NCBI RefSeq assembly: GCF_002831585.1
Contig: NZ_CP025113.1
Span: forward strand, 7,641,001 to 7,705,000
Direction: 5' to 3'
Source of the DNA: Bradyrhizobium sp. SK17
Lineage (GTDB): Bacteria; Pseudomonadota; Alphaproteobacteria; Rhizobiales; Xanthobacteraceae
Length of the DNA: 64,000 bases
Below, one piece after another: positions 52,127 through 61,003 of the stretch (position 1 is its first letter; each line of letters opens with the position of its first letter). The position numbers and the translations under genes are program-made. The notes under the pieces are model-generated. The model ran no database searches. It saw nothing but the letters and a program-made list of their open reading frames with translations, and was not told where the DNA came from.

Positions 52127-52147
52127 CATGACCAAGTTTTTCTCATG
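52127..52147. promoter_or_regulatory. Candidate LysR-type dyad in the lysR-bla intergenic region
   Basis: CATGA-N11-TCATG is a five-base interrupted dyad of the size bound by LysR dimers, six bases above the regulator ATG. A TATAAA-like -10 for the beta-lactamase lies at 52156-52161 without a good -35, as expected for an activated promoter. Binding is inferred. Confidence 0.35.
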
Positions 52148-52221
52148 CCTCACTGTATAAATGATTGTTTGTCGATCGTCACGCCGTTCGGCAGGTTCGC
52201 GCCGCCAACTGGAGAATCGAG

Positions 52222-53139
52222 ATGTTGACGAGACGGAGTTTTGGATTGCGCGCGCTAGGCCTTGCGGCGTCCTGCACGCTGGCGCGGCAAAGCGCTGCGG
52301 CGGGACAGAGCGCGGCGGCGGGACCAGGCGAGCCGGCGCAGCGATTGCAGCAGGAACTTGCCCGCATCGAGCTGGCGACCACCGGCCGGCTCGGCGTCGC
52401 CGCGTTCGACATGGAGACGGGATTGCGCGCCAACCACCGTGGCGACGAGCGGTTCCCGATGTGCAGCACCTTCAAGGCGATGCTGTCAGCTGCCGTGCTC
52501 CATCGGGTCGATCGCGGCGAGTCCAGCCTGGATCAACGGGTGCAGATCGAGGCCAAAGATATCTTGGCCTACGCACCGGTCACCAAGCAGCATGTCGGAA
52601 CCAGCATGACGGTGTCTGAACTCTGCGTGGCCGTCGGCACGCTCAGCGACAACACCGCCGCCAACCTGCTGCTGCGCGAGATCGGCGGACCCGCCGGCCT
52701 CACCGCCTTCTTCCGCACCATCGGCGACAATGTCAGCCGGCTCGACCGCTGGGAGGTCGAGCTGAACGAGGCCGTCCCCGGCGATCCGCGCGACACCACC
52801 AGCCCGGTCGCGATGCTGAAGAACCTGCAACGCGTGGCGTTCGGCGACGTGCTGCAACCTGCGTCGCGCCAGCGGCTGGTCGACTGGATGGTCGCCAACA
52901 AGACCGGCGACGCAAGGCTGCGCGCCGGCGTGCCCCGCGACTGGCGGGTCGGCGACAAGACCGGCACCGGCGAGCGCGGCACCTATAACGATATCGGCGT
53001 GTTCTGGCCGCCCGGCCGCAAGCCGATCATCGTGACGGTCTACCTGACCGGGGCGAGTGCGCCGATGGACAAGTGCAACGAGGTGATCGCCAATGTCGCG
53101 CGCGCCGTCGCGACTGTGAGCACCGGACAGACCGGCTAG
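52222..53139 (+). CDS. bla: Class A beta-lactamase, Tat-exported
   Basis: A 305-residue serine beta-lactamase that would hydrolyse beta-lactams in the periplasm. The N-terminus LTRRSFGLRALGLAAS is a Tat signal. All class A motifs are intact: S82-x-x-K85 (STFK), S142-D-N144, Glu178 and Asn182 in RWEVELN (Ambler E166/N170) and K246-T-G248. The residue after KTGT is Gly, not the Cys238 used in the disulfide of KPC/NMC-type carbapenemases, although a Cys precedes the active Ser. GGAGAATCGAG precedes the ATG. A long in-frame upstream extension is not needed. Divergent LysR gene is its probable regulator. Confidence 0.95.
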   Translation: MLTRRSFGLRALGLAASCTLARQSAAAGQSAAAGPGEPAQRLQQELARIELATTGRLGVAAFDMETGLRANHRGDERFPMCSTFKAMLSAAVLHRVDRGESSLDQRVQIEAKDILAYAPVTKQHVGTSMTVSELCVAVGTLSDNTAANLLLREIGGPAGLTAFFRTIGDNVSRLDRWEVELNEAVPGDPRDTTSPVAMLKNLQRVAFGDVLQPASRQRLVDWMVANKTGDARLRAGVPRDWRVGDKTGTGERGTYNDIGVFWPPGRKPIIVTVYLTGASAPMDKCNEVIANVARAVATVSTGQTG

Positions 53140-53178
53140 CATTCTGACGGCATCGGCGCCGCGACGTGCGCCGATCGG

Positions 53179-54117
53179 TTACCAGCAGCCGGCGGGCAAC
53201 TCCCGGCTGCGCGGTGGATCGGCACCGGCGCGGGTGCAGGTGAAGGCGGCGCATTTGCAGGCAAAGGCCAGCGCGCGCGTGAGCTCGGCCGTGGAGATGC
53301 TCCCCAGCCCGCGCCGCTCGATCCGGTCCAGGCGATGCAATGCCGCAAGCAGCCCGGCCTGAAAGCTGTCGCCGGCGCCGATCGTATCCACCACCTTCAC
53401 GACAGGTGATTCGACCTCGATCAGGCCGGTCTGGCGATGCCAGGCGCAGGCACCGTTGTCGCCGCGCGTGATGACGACGAGCGATGTACCAGCCGCCAGC
53501 AACGCGTCCGCCCTTTCCGCATAGGCCTCCTCGCCGAACAGATAGGCGAAGTCGACGTCGGACATCTTCACGATGTCGGCCTTGCCGCAGAACGCCAGCA
53601 TACGTGCCCGATAGGCGTCCCTGTGCTTGACCAGGTTCGGGCGGCAATTCGGATCGAGCGCAATCGTCACCTGCGGCCTGATATCCTCGATGAAGGCCAG
53701 CGTCTCGGCGGCGCCCTGGTCGTGGACCAGCGTGGTCGAGCCGGTGTGAAGGCAGCTGACGCCGTCGCGCGCGATCGCCTCGCGCCGGTAGGTCCAGTTC
53801 CGCGATGCGGTGTCGGCGTCGTAGAAGGCGTATTGCGTTTCGGTGCCGGTGACGCGTGCAAAGGCCAGCGTCGCCTGATGGTCGCTGCGCGTCGCGCGGC
53901 CGAGATCGACGCCCGAGGCCGCGGCATGATCGGCGATCATCCGGCCAAAGGTGTCAGTTGAAATGCCGCCGACAAAGCCGGTGGGCACGTCGAGCCGCGC
54001 AGCGCCGATCGCGATGTTGAGGCAGGAGCCGCCGACCGCGGGCGTCATGGCCTCGCGCCCGTCCGCCGTCCGTGACGGCAGGAAATCGATCAGCGCATCT
54101 CCGCAACTCAGCAGCAT
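53179..54117 (-). CDS. PfkB family carbohydrate kinase (fructokinase-like)
   Basis: A 312-residue ribokinase-fold sugar kinase. The N-terminal substrate region GGSCLNIAIGAARLDVPTGF and VGGISTDTFGR matches the PfkB signature 1, and VDTIGAGDSFQAGLLAAL (about 246-263) is signature 2 with the catalytic Asp in GAGD. Closest in feel to fructokinases (LHTGSTTLV, DPNCRPNL). It lies 12 bases after the FGGY kinase gene at the end of the polyol operon, so phosphorylation of the keto-sugar produced by the dehydrogenase (for example fructose from sorbitol or mannitol) is likely. Confidence 0.88.
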   Translation of the reverse strand: MLLSCGDALIDFLPSRTADGREAMTPAVGGSCLNIAIGAARLDVPTGFVGGISTDTFGRMIADHAAASGVDLGRATRSDHQATLAFARVTGTETQYAFYDADTASRNWTYRREAIARDGVSCLHTGSTTLVHDQGAAETLAFIEDIRPQVTIALDPNCRPNLVKHRDAYRARMLAFCGKADIVKMSDVDFAYLFGEEAYAERADALLAAGTSLVVITRGDNGACAWHRQTGLIEVESPVVKVVDTIGAGDSFQAGLLAALHRLDRIERRGLGSISTAELTRALAFACKCAAFTCTRAGADPPRSRELPAGCW

Positions 54118-54129
54118 CGGGCAAACACC

Positions 54130-55785
54130 TCAACTCGCCGGGGCCACGGCGGGCGCCTGCTTCATCGCCTCGCGGCTGTCGTGATCGAGCTGGCTCAGCA
54201 TCCTGTGCACGCTCCGCTTCTGGCGGTGGAAATCGGCGAGCTGGGGTCTGGTCGGTTCGCTCAACCGCCCGAGCGCCGACATGCCGGCCATCGCCGCATT
54301 GATCGACTTGTGGGCGCCGCTGGCGACTGCACCCAGCATCGCGGCGCCCAGCAAGACGGGCTCTTGCGTCTGCGGCAACGCCACCGTGTAACCCGTCGTG
54401 TCGGCCATGATCTGGCGCACCAGAGGACTGCGGCTGGCGCCGCCGCCGATCACGATGGTCTGGCCACCGGCGCCGTGGGCCTCGAGCGCGTCGATCACAT
54501 CGGCGAGGCCATAGGCCAGGCCGCACAGGCCGGCGATGAACAGCCGCTCCAGCGCCGACACGTCGGTATCGAGATCGAGCCCCGCGATCACGGCGCGCGA
54601 GCCGGGATCGGCATAGGGCGACCGGTTGCCGAGGAATTCAGGCAGCACATGAACATTGCGCGCCAGCAGCGCGGCGGCGCCGGCATCGCCGTTGCGCGCC
54701 AGGATGCGCCTTTCGAGATATTCGATGACGTCGATGCCGGCGCCCTTCGCCGCGACCGAAACCTCGGCATGTGCCGGATGCGACTTCAGCAGATGATCGA
54801 TCGCGGCCCCCGCGGCGGACTGGCCGCCCTCGTTGAGCCAGAAGCCCGGCACCATGCCCTCGAAATACGGGCCCCAGACCCCCGGCACGAAACAGGGATC
54901 GACCGTCGTCGCCATGATGCAGGCCGACGTTCCCATGATGTAGGCGAGCCGCTTGCAGACATCGACCTCGGCGCCAGACCCGTCGCGGCCGCCGATCGCG
55001 CCAACGCCACCTGCATGGGCATCGATCAGCGACGCACCGACGGCCGCTCCCGGCATCAGGCCGAGGTCGCGCGCGGCATCCGCTGACAGTCCACGGCCGA
55101 GCGGCGAGCCGGGCGGCACGATCTCGCTGCCGATCCGGGCAAAGCGGTCGGACGCGAGCGCCTCGAGCCCGACCCGCTTGAGGAAGGATTCGCTCCAGCC
55201 GCCCTCGCCCGCGACATAAGTCCATTTGCAGGTCACCGTGCAGGTCGAGCGCGCCAGCGAGCCGGTGGCGCGGAACGAGAGATAGTCGGCGAGATCGAAG
55301 AAGTGCCCGGCGGCCTCATAGGTGGCCGGCAGATGCCGCTTCAGCCAGAGGATCTTGGGGATTTCCATCTCCGGCGAGATCGCGCCGCCGACATAGCGCA
55401 GCACCCGATCGCCGGTCGCGTTGACGAATTCGGTTTCATTCATCGCGCGGTGGTCCATCCAGACCACGACATTGCGCGCGGGATCGCCCGACGGGCTGAC
55501 GGTGAGCGGCCGGCCTGCCCGGTCGAGCACGACCAGCGAACAGGTGGCGTCAAAGCCGATGCCCTTGACTTGCTCCGCGGCGACCGCGGCCTCGCGCATC
55601 GCAGCGCGCACCGAGGCGACGCAGGCCGCCCAGATGTCATCGGACGATTGCTCGACGATATCGCCGGGCTCGTGCCAGACCCGGATCGGATGCCGGGCCA
55701 CGCCCAACAGCTTCCCCGCCTCGTCGAATACGCCCGCGCGGGCGCTGGTGCTCCCGACGTCCACCCCGATATAGGCCTGCCGCAT
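54130..55785 (-). CDS. FGGY family carbohydrate kinase (ribulokinase-like)
   Basis: A 551-residue two-domain FGGY sugar kinase: ATP-site start YIGVDVGSTSARAGVFD (5-21), GFDATCSLVVLD, WMDHRA (substrate Asp) and the second-domain signature GGGASRSPLVRQIMAD. The long N-terminal lobe and FDATCS motif match the ribulokinase-like YpCarbK/FGGY subgroup that phosphorylates D-ribulose and other pentuloses or polyols. It sits between the dehydrogenase (39 bases) and the PfkB kinase genes. Two kinases in one operon suggest that the system handles more than one substrate, for example xylitol/arabitol and sorbitol. Confidence 0.88.
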   Translation of the reverse strand: MRQAYIGVDVGSTSARAGVFDEAGKLLGVARHPIRVWHEPGDIVEQSSDDIWAACVASVRAAMREAAVAAEQVKGIGFDATCSLVVLDRAGRPLTVSPSGDPARNVVVWMDHRAMNETEFVNATGDRVLRYVGGAISPEMEIPKILWLKRHLPATYEAAGHFFDLADYLSFRATGSLARSTCTVTCKWTYVAGEGGWSESFLKRVGLEALASDRFARIGSEIVPPGSPLGRGLSADAARDLGLMPGAAVGASLIDAHAGGVGAIGGRDGSGAEVDVCKRLAYIMGTSACIMATTVDPCFVPGVWGPYFEGMVPGFWLNEGGQSAAGAAIDHLLKSHPAHAEVSVAAKGAGIDVIEYLERRILARNGDAGAAALLARNVHVLPEFLGNRSPYADPGSRAVIAGLDLDTDVSALERLFIAGLCGLAYGLADVIDALEAHGAGGQTIVIGGGASRSPLVRQIMADTTGYTVALPQTQEPVLLGAAMLGAVASGAHKSINAAMAGMSALGRLSEPTRPQLADFHRQKRSVHRMLSQLDHDSREAMKQAPAVAPAS

Positions 55786-55824
55786 CGCCGCTCTATCTTT
55801 GCTTGAGCATGTTGTCCCGCGACA

Positions 55825-56598
55825 CTACCAGCAAGTGTAGCCGCCATCGACCAAAACGATGCTTCCGGTCATCAGGCTCGCCGCCTCGGAGGCGAGGAAC
55901 AGCACGACGGAGGCGATCTCGTCGACCTGCCCCATCCGGGCCATCGGAGTTCCGCCGATCCAGGCGTCATACATCCGTGGGCTGTTCTTCACGAAGGCAT
56001 TCAGCGGGGTCTCGATATAGGTCGGCGCCACCGCGTTGACGCGAACGCCGCGCGCGCCCCATTCGGCCGCCAGCGATTTGGTCAGGTGGTGCACCGCCGC
56101 CTTGGAGGCGTTGTAGAAGCACTGCTCCTGCGGCTTGTTGACGATGAAGCCGGACATCGAACCGACATTGACGATGGTGCCCGACTTCGCCTTCAGCATG
56201 TGGTTGCCGAAGGCGCGGCAGCACCAGAAGGTGCCGTTCAGATTGACGTCGATGACATTGAGCCAATGCTCGTCGGTCACCGTCTCCGCCGGAGTCTCGC
56301 TGCGCGCGATGCCGGCATTGTTGACCAGGATGTCGACCTTGCCGTACTTGCGCACCAGCTCGTCGGCGACCGCGGAGACGCGGCCGGAATCGGTGACGTC
56401 CATCAGCGCGATATCGGCGTCAAAGCCCTTGGCCTTCAGCTCCGCCTGCGCGTCATGGGCCGCCTTGGCATCGCGGTCACCGATGATGACCTTGGCGCCG
56501 GCTTCGGCCAGCGCTTCGGCACAGGCGAGCCCGATGCCCTGACCGGCGCCGGTGATGATGGCGGTCTTGCCGCCGAGCTTGAACTTCTCCAGATACAT
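55825..56598 (-). CDS. Short-chain dehydrogenase (polyol/sugar-alcohol dehydrogenase-like)
   Basis: A 257-residue classical SDR. The cofactor motif TGAGQGIG is at 16-23, NNAGIA at about 92-97, catalytic Ser in VGSMSG and Tyr-x3-Lys in YNASKAAVHHLTKSLAAEWG. Asp in GDRDAK after strand 2 favours NAD over NADP. In a polyol importer operon such an SDR normally oxidises the imported alditol to a ketose. The gene is separated from the ATPase gene by a 49-base palindromic repeat, and from the FGGY kinase gene by 39 bases. Confidence 0.9.
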   Translation of the reverse strand: MYLEKFKLGGKTAIITGAGQGIGLACAEALAEAGAKVIIGDRDAKAAHDAQAELKAKGFDADIALMDVTDSGRVSAVADELVRKYGKVDILVNNAGIARSETPAETVTDEHWLNVIDVNLNGTFWCCRAFGNHMLKAKSGTIVNVGSMSGFIVNKPQEQCFYNASKAAVHHLTKSLAAEWGARGVRVNAVAPTYIETPLNAFVKNSPRMYDAWIGGTPMARMGQVDEIASVVLFLASEAASLMTGSIVLVDGGYTCW

Positions 56599-56622
56599 TT
56601 TCTTCTATCCTGGCTTCTTTCT

Positions 56623-56671
56623 GAGCATGATCTGTTCGGAAAACCGCTTCACACTTTTTCGGATCATGCTC
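56623..56671. repeat. Short palindromic repeat (GAGCATGATC arms) inside the polyol operon
   Basis: GAGCATGATC at 56623-56632 and its perfect complement at 56662-56671 enclose 29 bases containing CGGAAAACCGCTTCAC. This element type is common in Bradyrhizobium chromosomes (recognised from memory, not searched). Its last base overlaps the stop codon of the ATPase gene. It may form an mRNA hairpin between transporter and enzyme genes. Confidence 0.75.
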
Positions 56672-57678
56672 TACGCGTGGATCGATTTGCCGCTGTCGTC
56701 GAACCGGTGGATGCGCGCCGGATCCGGGATCAAGGACACCTTGTCGCCGGGATGCAGGTCGAGCTCGCCGATATAGCGCGCGGTCAGCGTCCCGAGTTGC
56801 CCCGCATCGACGTAAAGGAAGGTGTCGCTGCCGAGATGTTCGGCAACCGCGACCGTGCCGTGCCAACCGCCCTGCCCGTCGCGCTCGACCTTCAGATGTT
56901 CGGGCCGCACGCCGATGGTCGTCGCGCCCTGCTGCCTGGCCAGTTCGCCGGTGACGAAATTCATCTTCGGCGAGCCGATGAAGCCGGCGACGAACAGATT
57001 GTTCGGCTTCTCGTACAGTTCGAGCGGCGAACCATATTGCTCGATCTTGCCGCCGTTCAGCACCACGATCTTGTCGGCCATCGTCATCGCCTCGACCTGG
57101 TCGTGGGTGACGTAGATCGCCGTGGTGCCGAGCTGCTTCTGCAAACGCGTCACTTCGAGCCGCATCTGCACCCGCAGCGCGGCATCGAGATTCGACAGCG
57201 GCTCATCGAACAGGAACGCCTTCGGCTCGCGCACGATGGCGCGCCCGATCGCGACCCGCTGGCGCTGGCCGCCCGACAGCTCGCGCGGCTTGCGGTCGAG
57301 ATAGGGCGTGAGGTTGAGCGTGGCCGCGGCGGCCTCGACCTTGCGGTTGATCTCGTCCTTGGCGATGCCGGCCATCTTCAGGCCGAAGGCGATGTTGCCG
57401 CGCACGCTCATATGCGGATAGAGCGCATAGGACTGGAACACCATCGACAGCCCGCGCTTCGCCGGCGGCACGTCGACCACGTTGCGGCCGTCGATCAGGA
57501 TGGCGCCGCCGGTGACGTCCTCCAGCCCCGCGATCAGCCGCAGCAGCGTGGTCTTGCCGCAGCCGGACGGACCGACGAACACGACGAAGGAGCCGTCGGC
57601 GATGTCGAGGTCGGCACCCTTGATGATGTGGACCGGCCCGAACGATTTTTGCACACCCTGCAGCGTAATCTGACCCAT
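56671..57678 (-). CDS. ABC transporter ATP-binding protein, UgpC/SmoK type
   Basis: A 335-residue sugar-importer ATPase: Walker A GPSGCGKT (36-43), [15 protein letters not shown]-loop region, signature [15 protein letters not shown], Walker [13 protein letters not shown] and the C-terminal TOBE-type domain ([14 protein letters not shown]) found in MalK/UgpC proteins. It lies 12 bases below the second permease gene. With the binding protein and two permeases it forms a complete CUT1 importer. Regulation through the C-terminal domain, as in MalK, is possible but not shown. Confidence 0.93.
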   Translation of the reverse strand: MGQITLQGVQKSFGPVHIIKGADLDIADGSFVVFVGPSGCGKTTLLRLIAGLEDVTGGAILIDGRNVVDVPPAKRGLSMVFQSYALYPHMSVRGNIAFGLKMAGIAKDEINRKVEAAAATLNLTPYLDRKPRELSGGQRQRVAIGRAIVREPKAFLFDEPLSNLDAALRVQMRLEVTRLQKQLGTTAIYVTHDQVEAMTMADKIVVLNGGKIEQYGSPLELYEKPNNLFVAGFIGSPKMNFVTGELARQQGATTIGVRPEHLKVERDGQGGWHGTVAVAEHLGSDTFLYVDAGQLGTLTARYIGELDLHPGDKVSLIPDPARIHRFDDSGKSIHA

Positions 57679-57690
57679 GGCAAAAGCCTC

Positions 57691-58521
57691 CTACTTGACC
57701 GCGCCGAAGGTCAGGCCGCGGACGAGCTGCCGCTGACTGAACCAGCCGAGCACGAGAATGGGCGCGATCGCGAGCGTCGACGCCGCCGACAATTTCGCCC
57801 AGAACAAGCCTTCCGGGCTGGAATAGGATGCGATGAACACGGTGAGCGGCGCGGCCTCCAGCGTCGACAGGTTGAGTGTCCAGAACGCCTCGTTCCACGC
57901 CAGGATCAGGTTGAGCAGCAAGGTCGAGGCGAGCCCCGGCACCGCCATCGGCGTCAGCACATAGATCAGCTCGCGGCCGATCGTAGCGCCGTCCATCCGC
58001 GCCGCTTCGAGGATGTCCTTCGGGATCTCCTTGAAATAGGTGAACAGCATCCAGACCACGATCGGCAGGTTGCCGAGGCACAGGATGAAGACCAGTCCGG
58101 TCCTCGTATCGAGCAGGCCGACGGTCCGGAAGATCAGATAGATCGGCACCAGCACGCCGACCGGCGGCATCATCTTGGTGGAGAGCATCCAGAGCAGGAT
58201 GTCCTTGGTCCGCTTGGTCGGCGAGAACGCCATCGACCACGCCGCCGGGATCGCGATCAGCATCGCGATCAGGGTCGATCCGCCTGCGATGATGATCGAG
58301 TTGAGCGCATGGTGGAAATAGTCGCTGCGCTCCTGCACCGTGACGTAGTTCTCGGTGGTCCAGTGGAAGAACAGGAACGAGGGCGGGATCGCGAACGCCT
58401 CGAGCTCGGTCTTGAAGCTCGCCAGCACCATCCAGAGGATCGGGAAGAAGATCACGAAGCCGACCAGCCAGGCCGCCACCGTCGAGATCACCTTGCGCCG
58501 TGTCGTGACCATGCGCGCCAT
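57691..58521 (-). CDS. Carbohydrate ABC transporter permease, MalG/SmoG type
   Basis: A 276-residue inner-membrane permease. Six helices are expected, starting VISTVAAWLVGFVIFFPILW; the coupling motif is FTYFKEIPKDILEAARMDGA, the E-A-A-x-x-D-G EAA loop of CUT1 permeases. The C-terminus SQRQLVRGLTFGAVK is the usual MalG-type ending. It lies four bases after the first permease gene. The pairing with the MalF-type gene shows a heterodimeric membrane domain. Confidence 0.93.
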   Translation of the reverse strand: MARMVTTRRKVISTVAAWLVGFVIFFPILWMVLASFKTELEAFAIPPSFLFFHWTTENYVTVQERSDYFHHALNSIIIAGGSTLIAMLIAIPAAWSMAFSPTKRTKDILLWMLSTKMMPPVGVLVPIYLIFRTVGLLDTRTGLVFILCLGNLPIVVWMLFTYFKEIPKDILEAARMDGATIGRELIYVLTPMAVPGLASTLLLNLILAWNEAFWTLNLSTLEAAPLTVFIASYSSPEGLFWAKLSAASTLAIAPILVLGWFSQRQLVRGLTFGAVK

Positions 58522-58525
58522 GACG

Positions 58526-59398
58526 TTACGCCTCCAGATTGCGGCCGACGATGCGGACGAGGAAGAACGCGACGATGTTGGCGAGCACCACCGCGACCAG
58601 GCCGCCCGCCGAGGCGCTGCCGACGTCGTACTGGATCAGCGCCTGCGAATAGATCAGGAAGGCGATGTTGGTGGTTTGCAGGCCTGGGCCGCCGCCGGTG
58701 GTGACGAAGATTTCGGCGAACACCGTGAGCAGGAAGATGGTCTCGATCAGGATCACCACCGTGATCGGGCGCGCCAGATGCGGCAGCGTGATGTAGATGA
58801 AGGTCGAGATCGCGCTCGCGCCGTCCATCTCGGCCGCCTCCTTCTGCTCCTCGTCGAGCGATTGCAGCGCGGTCAAGAGGATCAGGGTCGCGAATGGCAG
58901 CCATTGCCAGGAGATGATCAGGATCACCGAGAACAGCGGCGCATCGTTGAACCAGTCGATCGCCGGCAGCCCGAACAGATGCGCGATCCAGGCGAACAGG
59001 CCCGACACCGGATGCATCAGCAGGTTCTTCCAGACCAGCGCGCTCACCGTCGGCATCACGAAGAACGGCGCGATCACCATCAGCCGGACGATCGACAGCC
59101 CGACCACCTGCTGGTCGAGCAACAGCGCCAGCGGCACGCCGAGGATGATCGTGATCGCGAGCACCGAGCCGACCAGTACCAGCGTGTTCTGCAACGAGGC
59201 GAGGAACGCCGGATCGGTGAGGAAGTAGCGGAAGTTCTCCAGGCCGACGAAGGATTCGGAGCCGGGATCGAGCAGATTGTAGTGCAGGGTCGCGAAGTAG
59301 ATCGTGAGCGCTAGCGGCACGATCATCCAGATGAACAGCAGCGCCACCGCAGGCGTGAGCAGTGTGCGTGCAAGCAGTTGGGTCTGCTGGGTCGCCAT
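58526..59398 (-). CDS. Carbohydrate ABC transporter permease, MalF/SmoF type
   Basis: A 290-residue permease. The N-terminus MATQQTQLLARTLLTPAVAL leads into the first helix; the EAA loop is LDEEQKEAAEMDGASAISTF. The ATG at 59398 is preceded by GGAG at six bases; an in-frame ATG at 59410 lacks one, and longer starts would read into the hairpin array. It is separated from the binding-protein gene by 135 bases holding three hairpins. Confidence 0.92.
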   Translation of the reverse strand: MATQQTQLLARTLLTPAVALLFIWMIVPLALTIYFATLHYNLLDPGSESFVGLENFRYFLTDPAFLASLQNTLVLVGSVLAITIILGVPLALLLDQQVVGLSIVRLMVIAPFFVMPTVSALVWKNLLMHPVSGLFAWIAHLFGLPAIDWFNDAPLFSVILIISWQWLPFATLILLTALQSLDEEQKEAAEMDGASAISTFIYITLPHLARPITVVILIETIFLLTVFAEIFVTTGGGPGLQTTNIAFLIYSQALIQYDVGSASAGGLVAVVLANIVAFFLVRIVGRNLEA

Positions 59399-59421
59399 CC
59401 CCGTCTCCATGCCTGAAAGGA

Positions 59422-59520
59422 GCGGCCATCCCGTTGCGGGACAGGATGGCCGCAAGTAACCCAGCTCGGGAGGTCTTGAGCTGGTCGGAGGGCCGCGACG
59501 CCGATCGGATCGCGTCGTGG
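59422..59520. repeat. Three consecutive hairpins between binding-protein and permease genes
   Basis: Stem 1: GCGGCCATCC (59422-59431) with a perfect complement at 59444-59453. Stem 2: CCAGCTC (59461-59467) with 59478-59484. Stem 3: CCGCGACGC (59493-59501) with 59512-59520, one wobble pair. All lie after the minus-strand binding-protein stop. In ABC importer operons such structures protect the binding-protein mRNA and reduce read-through; that role here is inferred. Confidence 0.65.
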
Positions 59521-59533
59521 CTAGCTGTTTGCG

Positions 59534-60847
59534 CTACTTGATGTAGCCCGCCCGCTTCATTTCGCGTTCGGTCGAGGATTGGGCCGCGGCGAGCGCTGCG
59601 TCGACGGTGCTCGAGCCCGACAGCGCGGCCGAGAATTGCTGTCCGACCGCGGTGCCGATGCCCTGGAATTCAGGGATCGCCGCGTATTGCACGCCGACAT
59701 ACGGCACCGGCTTCACGGTCGGGTGGCTCGGATCAGCCGCATCGATCGAGGCCAGCGTCATCTTGGCGAACGGCGCCGCCTTCAGATATTCGGGGTTCTG
59801 GTACAGCGAGGTCCGCGTTCCCGGAGGCACGTTGGACCAGCCGTCCTTGGAAGCGACCAGCTTGGTGTAGTCCTTGCTGGTCGCCCAGGCGATGAACTTC
59901 TCCGCCGCATCGACCTTCTTCGAGCCGGCGGGGATCGCGAGACTCCACGCCCACAGCCAGTTGGCGTTCTTGCCGAGGCCGGTGTTCGGCGCCAGCGCAA
60001 AGCCGACACGACCAGCGACCGTGGACTGCGCCGGGTTGGTCACGAAGGACGCCGCCACCGTGGCATCGATCCACATCGCGCATTTGCCGGCGTTGAACAG
60101 TGCGAGGTTCTCATTGAAGCCGTTCGAGGAGGCGCCGGGAGGGCCGGCCTGCTTCATCAGGTCGACATAGGTCGTCAGCGTCTTCTTCCATTCCGGCGAG
60201 TTGAACTGCGGCTCCCACTTCTCGTCGAACCAGCGCGCGCCGAACGAATTGGCCATCGCGGTCAGGAACGCCATGTTCTCGCCCCAGCCGGCCTTGCCGC
60301 GCAGGCAGATGCCGTAGACGCCGGCCGATTTGTCGGTGAGCTTCTTCGCCGCGTCGACCACGAAGTCCCAAGTCGGGCTGTCCGGCATTTTCAAGCCGGC
60401 CTTGTCGAACAGGTCGGTGCGGTACATCACCATCGAGCTCTCGCCATAGAACGGCGCGGCATAGAGTTTGCCGTCGACCGAGACCGCGTCGCGGATCTTG
60501 GGCAGCAGGTCGTTGACGTCATAGTCGGCGCCGAGCTTGTCGAGTGGCACCAGCCAGTTCTTCTTGGCCCAGATCGGCACCTCATAGGTGCCGATGGTCA
60601 GCACGTCGAACTGGCCGCCCTTGGTGGCGATGTCGGTGGTGACGCGCTGGCGCAGCACATTCTCCTCGAGCGTCACCCATTTCACGGTGATGTCGGGATT
60701 CTTCGCGGTGAATTCGCTGGTCAGCCCCTGCATGCGGATCATGTCGCCATTGTTGACGGTGGCCACCGTCAGCGTGGTCTGGGCGATCGAGGGGGCAGAG
60801 ATCAAAAGCGCAGCCGCGCCCGCAACGGCGCAAAGGACGTTTTTCAA
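59534..60847 (-). CDS. Sugar/polyol ABC transporter substrate-binding protein (SmoE-like, CUT1)
   Basis: A 437-residue periplasmic binding protein. The signal peptide is MKNVLCAVAGAAALLISAPS with cleavage at SIAQ. The mature protein is a family 1 solute-binding protein (TVATVNNGDMIRMQGLTSEF, DVLTIGTYEVPIWAKKNW, and APFYGESSMVMYRTDLFD), resembling sorbitol/mannitol-binding proteins of rhizobial smo/mtl loci. The start codon is TTG with a strong AGGGAGG five bases upstream. Two copies of a TGAGC(A/G)TATG motif lie just beyond the ribosome-binding sequence. It is the first gene of the importer-enzyme operon. Confidence 0.92.
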   Translation of the reverse strand: MKNVLCAVAGAAALLISAPSIAQTTLTVATVNNGDMIRMQGLTSEFTAKNPDITVKWVTLEENVLRQRVTTDIATKGGQFDVLTIGTYEVPIWAKKNWLVPLDKLGADYDVNDLLPKIRDAVSVDGKLYAAPFYGESSMVMYRTDLFDKAGLKMPDSPTWDFVVDAAKKLTDKSAGVYGICLRGKAGWGENMAFLTAMANSFGARWFDEKWEPQFNSPEWKKTLTTYVDLMKQAGPPGASSNGFNENLALFNAGKCAMWIDATVAASFVTNPAQSTVAGRVGFALAPNTGLGKNANWLWAWSLAIPAGSKKVDAAEKFIAWATSKDYTKLVASKDGWSNVPPGTRTSLYQNPEYLKAAPFAKMTLASIDAADPSHPTVKPVPYVGVQYAAIPEFQGIGTAVGQQFSAALSGSSTVDAALAAAQSSTEREMKRAGYIK

Positions 60848-60866
60848 GGTGACCTCCCTATGTCAC

Positions 60867-60901
60867 GTTGAGCATATGCCCACGTGTTGAGCGTATGTTC
60901 A
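60867..60901. promoter_or_regulatory. Tandem operator-like repeats upstream of the polyol importer
   Basis: GTTGAGCATATGCCCA (60867-60882) and GTTGAGCGTATGTTCA (60886-60901) are direct repeats 19 bases apart, close to two helical turns. The same TGAGCATATG core is found, as its complement, before the phosphatase gene at 62646-62655. The SorC regulator encoded between the two sites is the probable binder. Confidence 0.6.
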
Positions 60902-61003
60902 TCCTGTCGTCGGTATTTGTCAAGCACACGGCTGCACCGTCCCGCGCGATTGCGGGTTCCATTGCACGCTGGAAGGGTGGTTCCTGAAAGGGGAGAGCGC
61001 CGC

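Noticed and set aside
52222..53139. Carbapenemase of the KPC/NMC type
   Set aside because: Although a Cys precedes the active Ser, the residue after KTGT is Gly, so the Cys69-Cys238 disulfide cannot form.
56086..58704. An 872-codon plus-strand open frame across the polyol operon
   Set aside because: It spans four genes with intact motifs on the minus strand and reads as His/Arg/Asp-rich low-complexity sequence.
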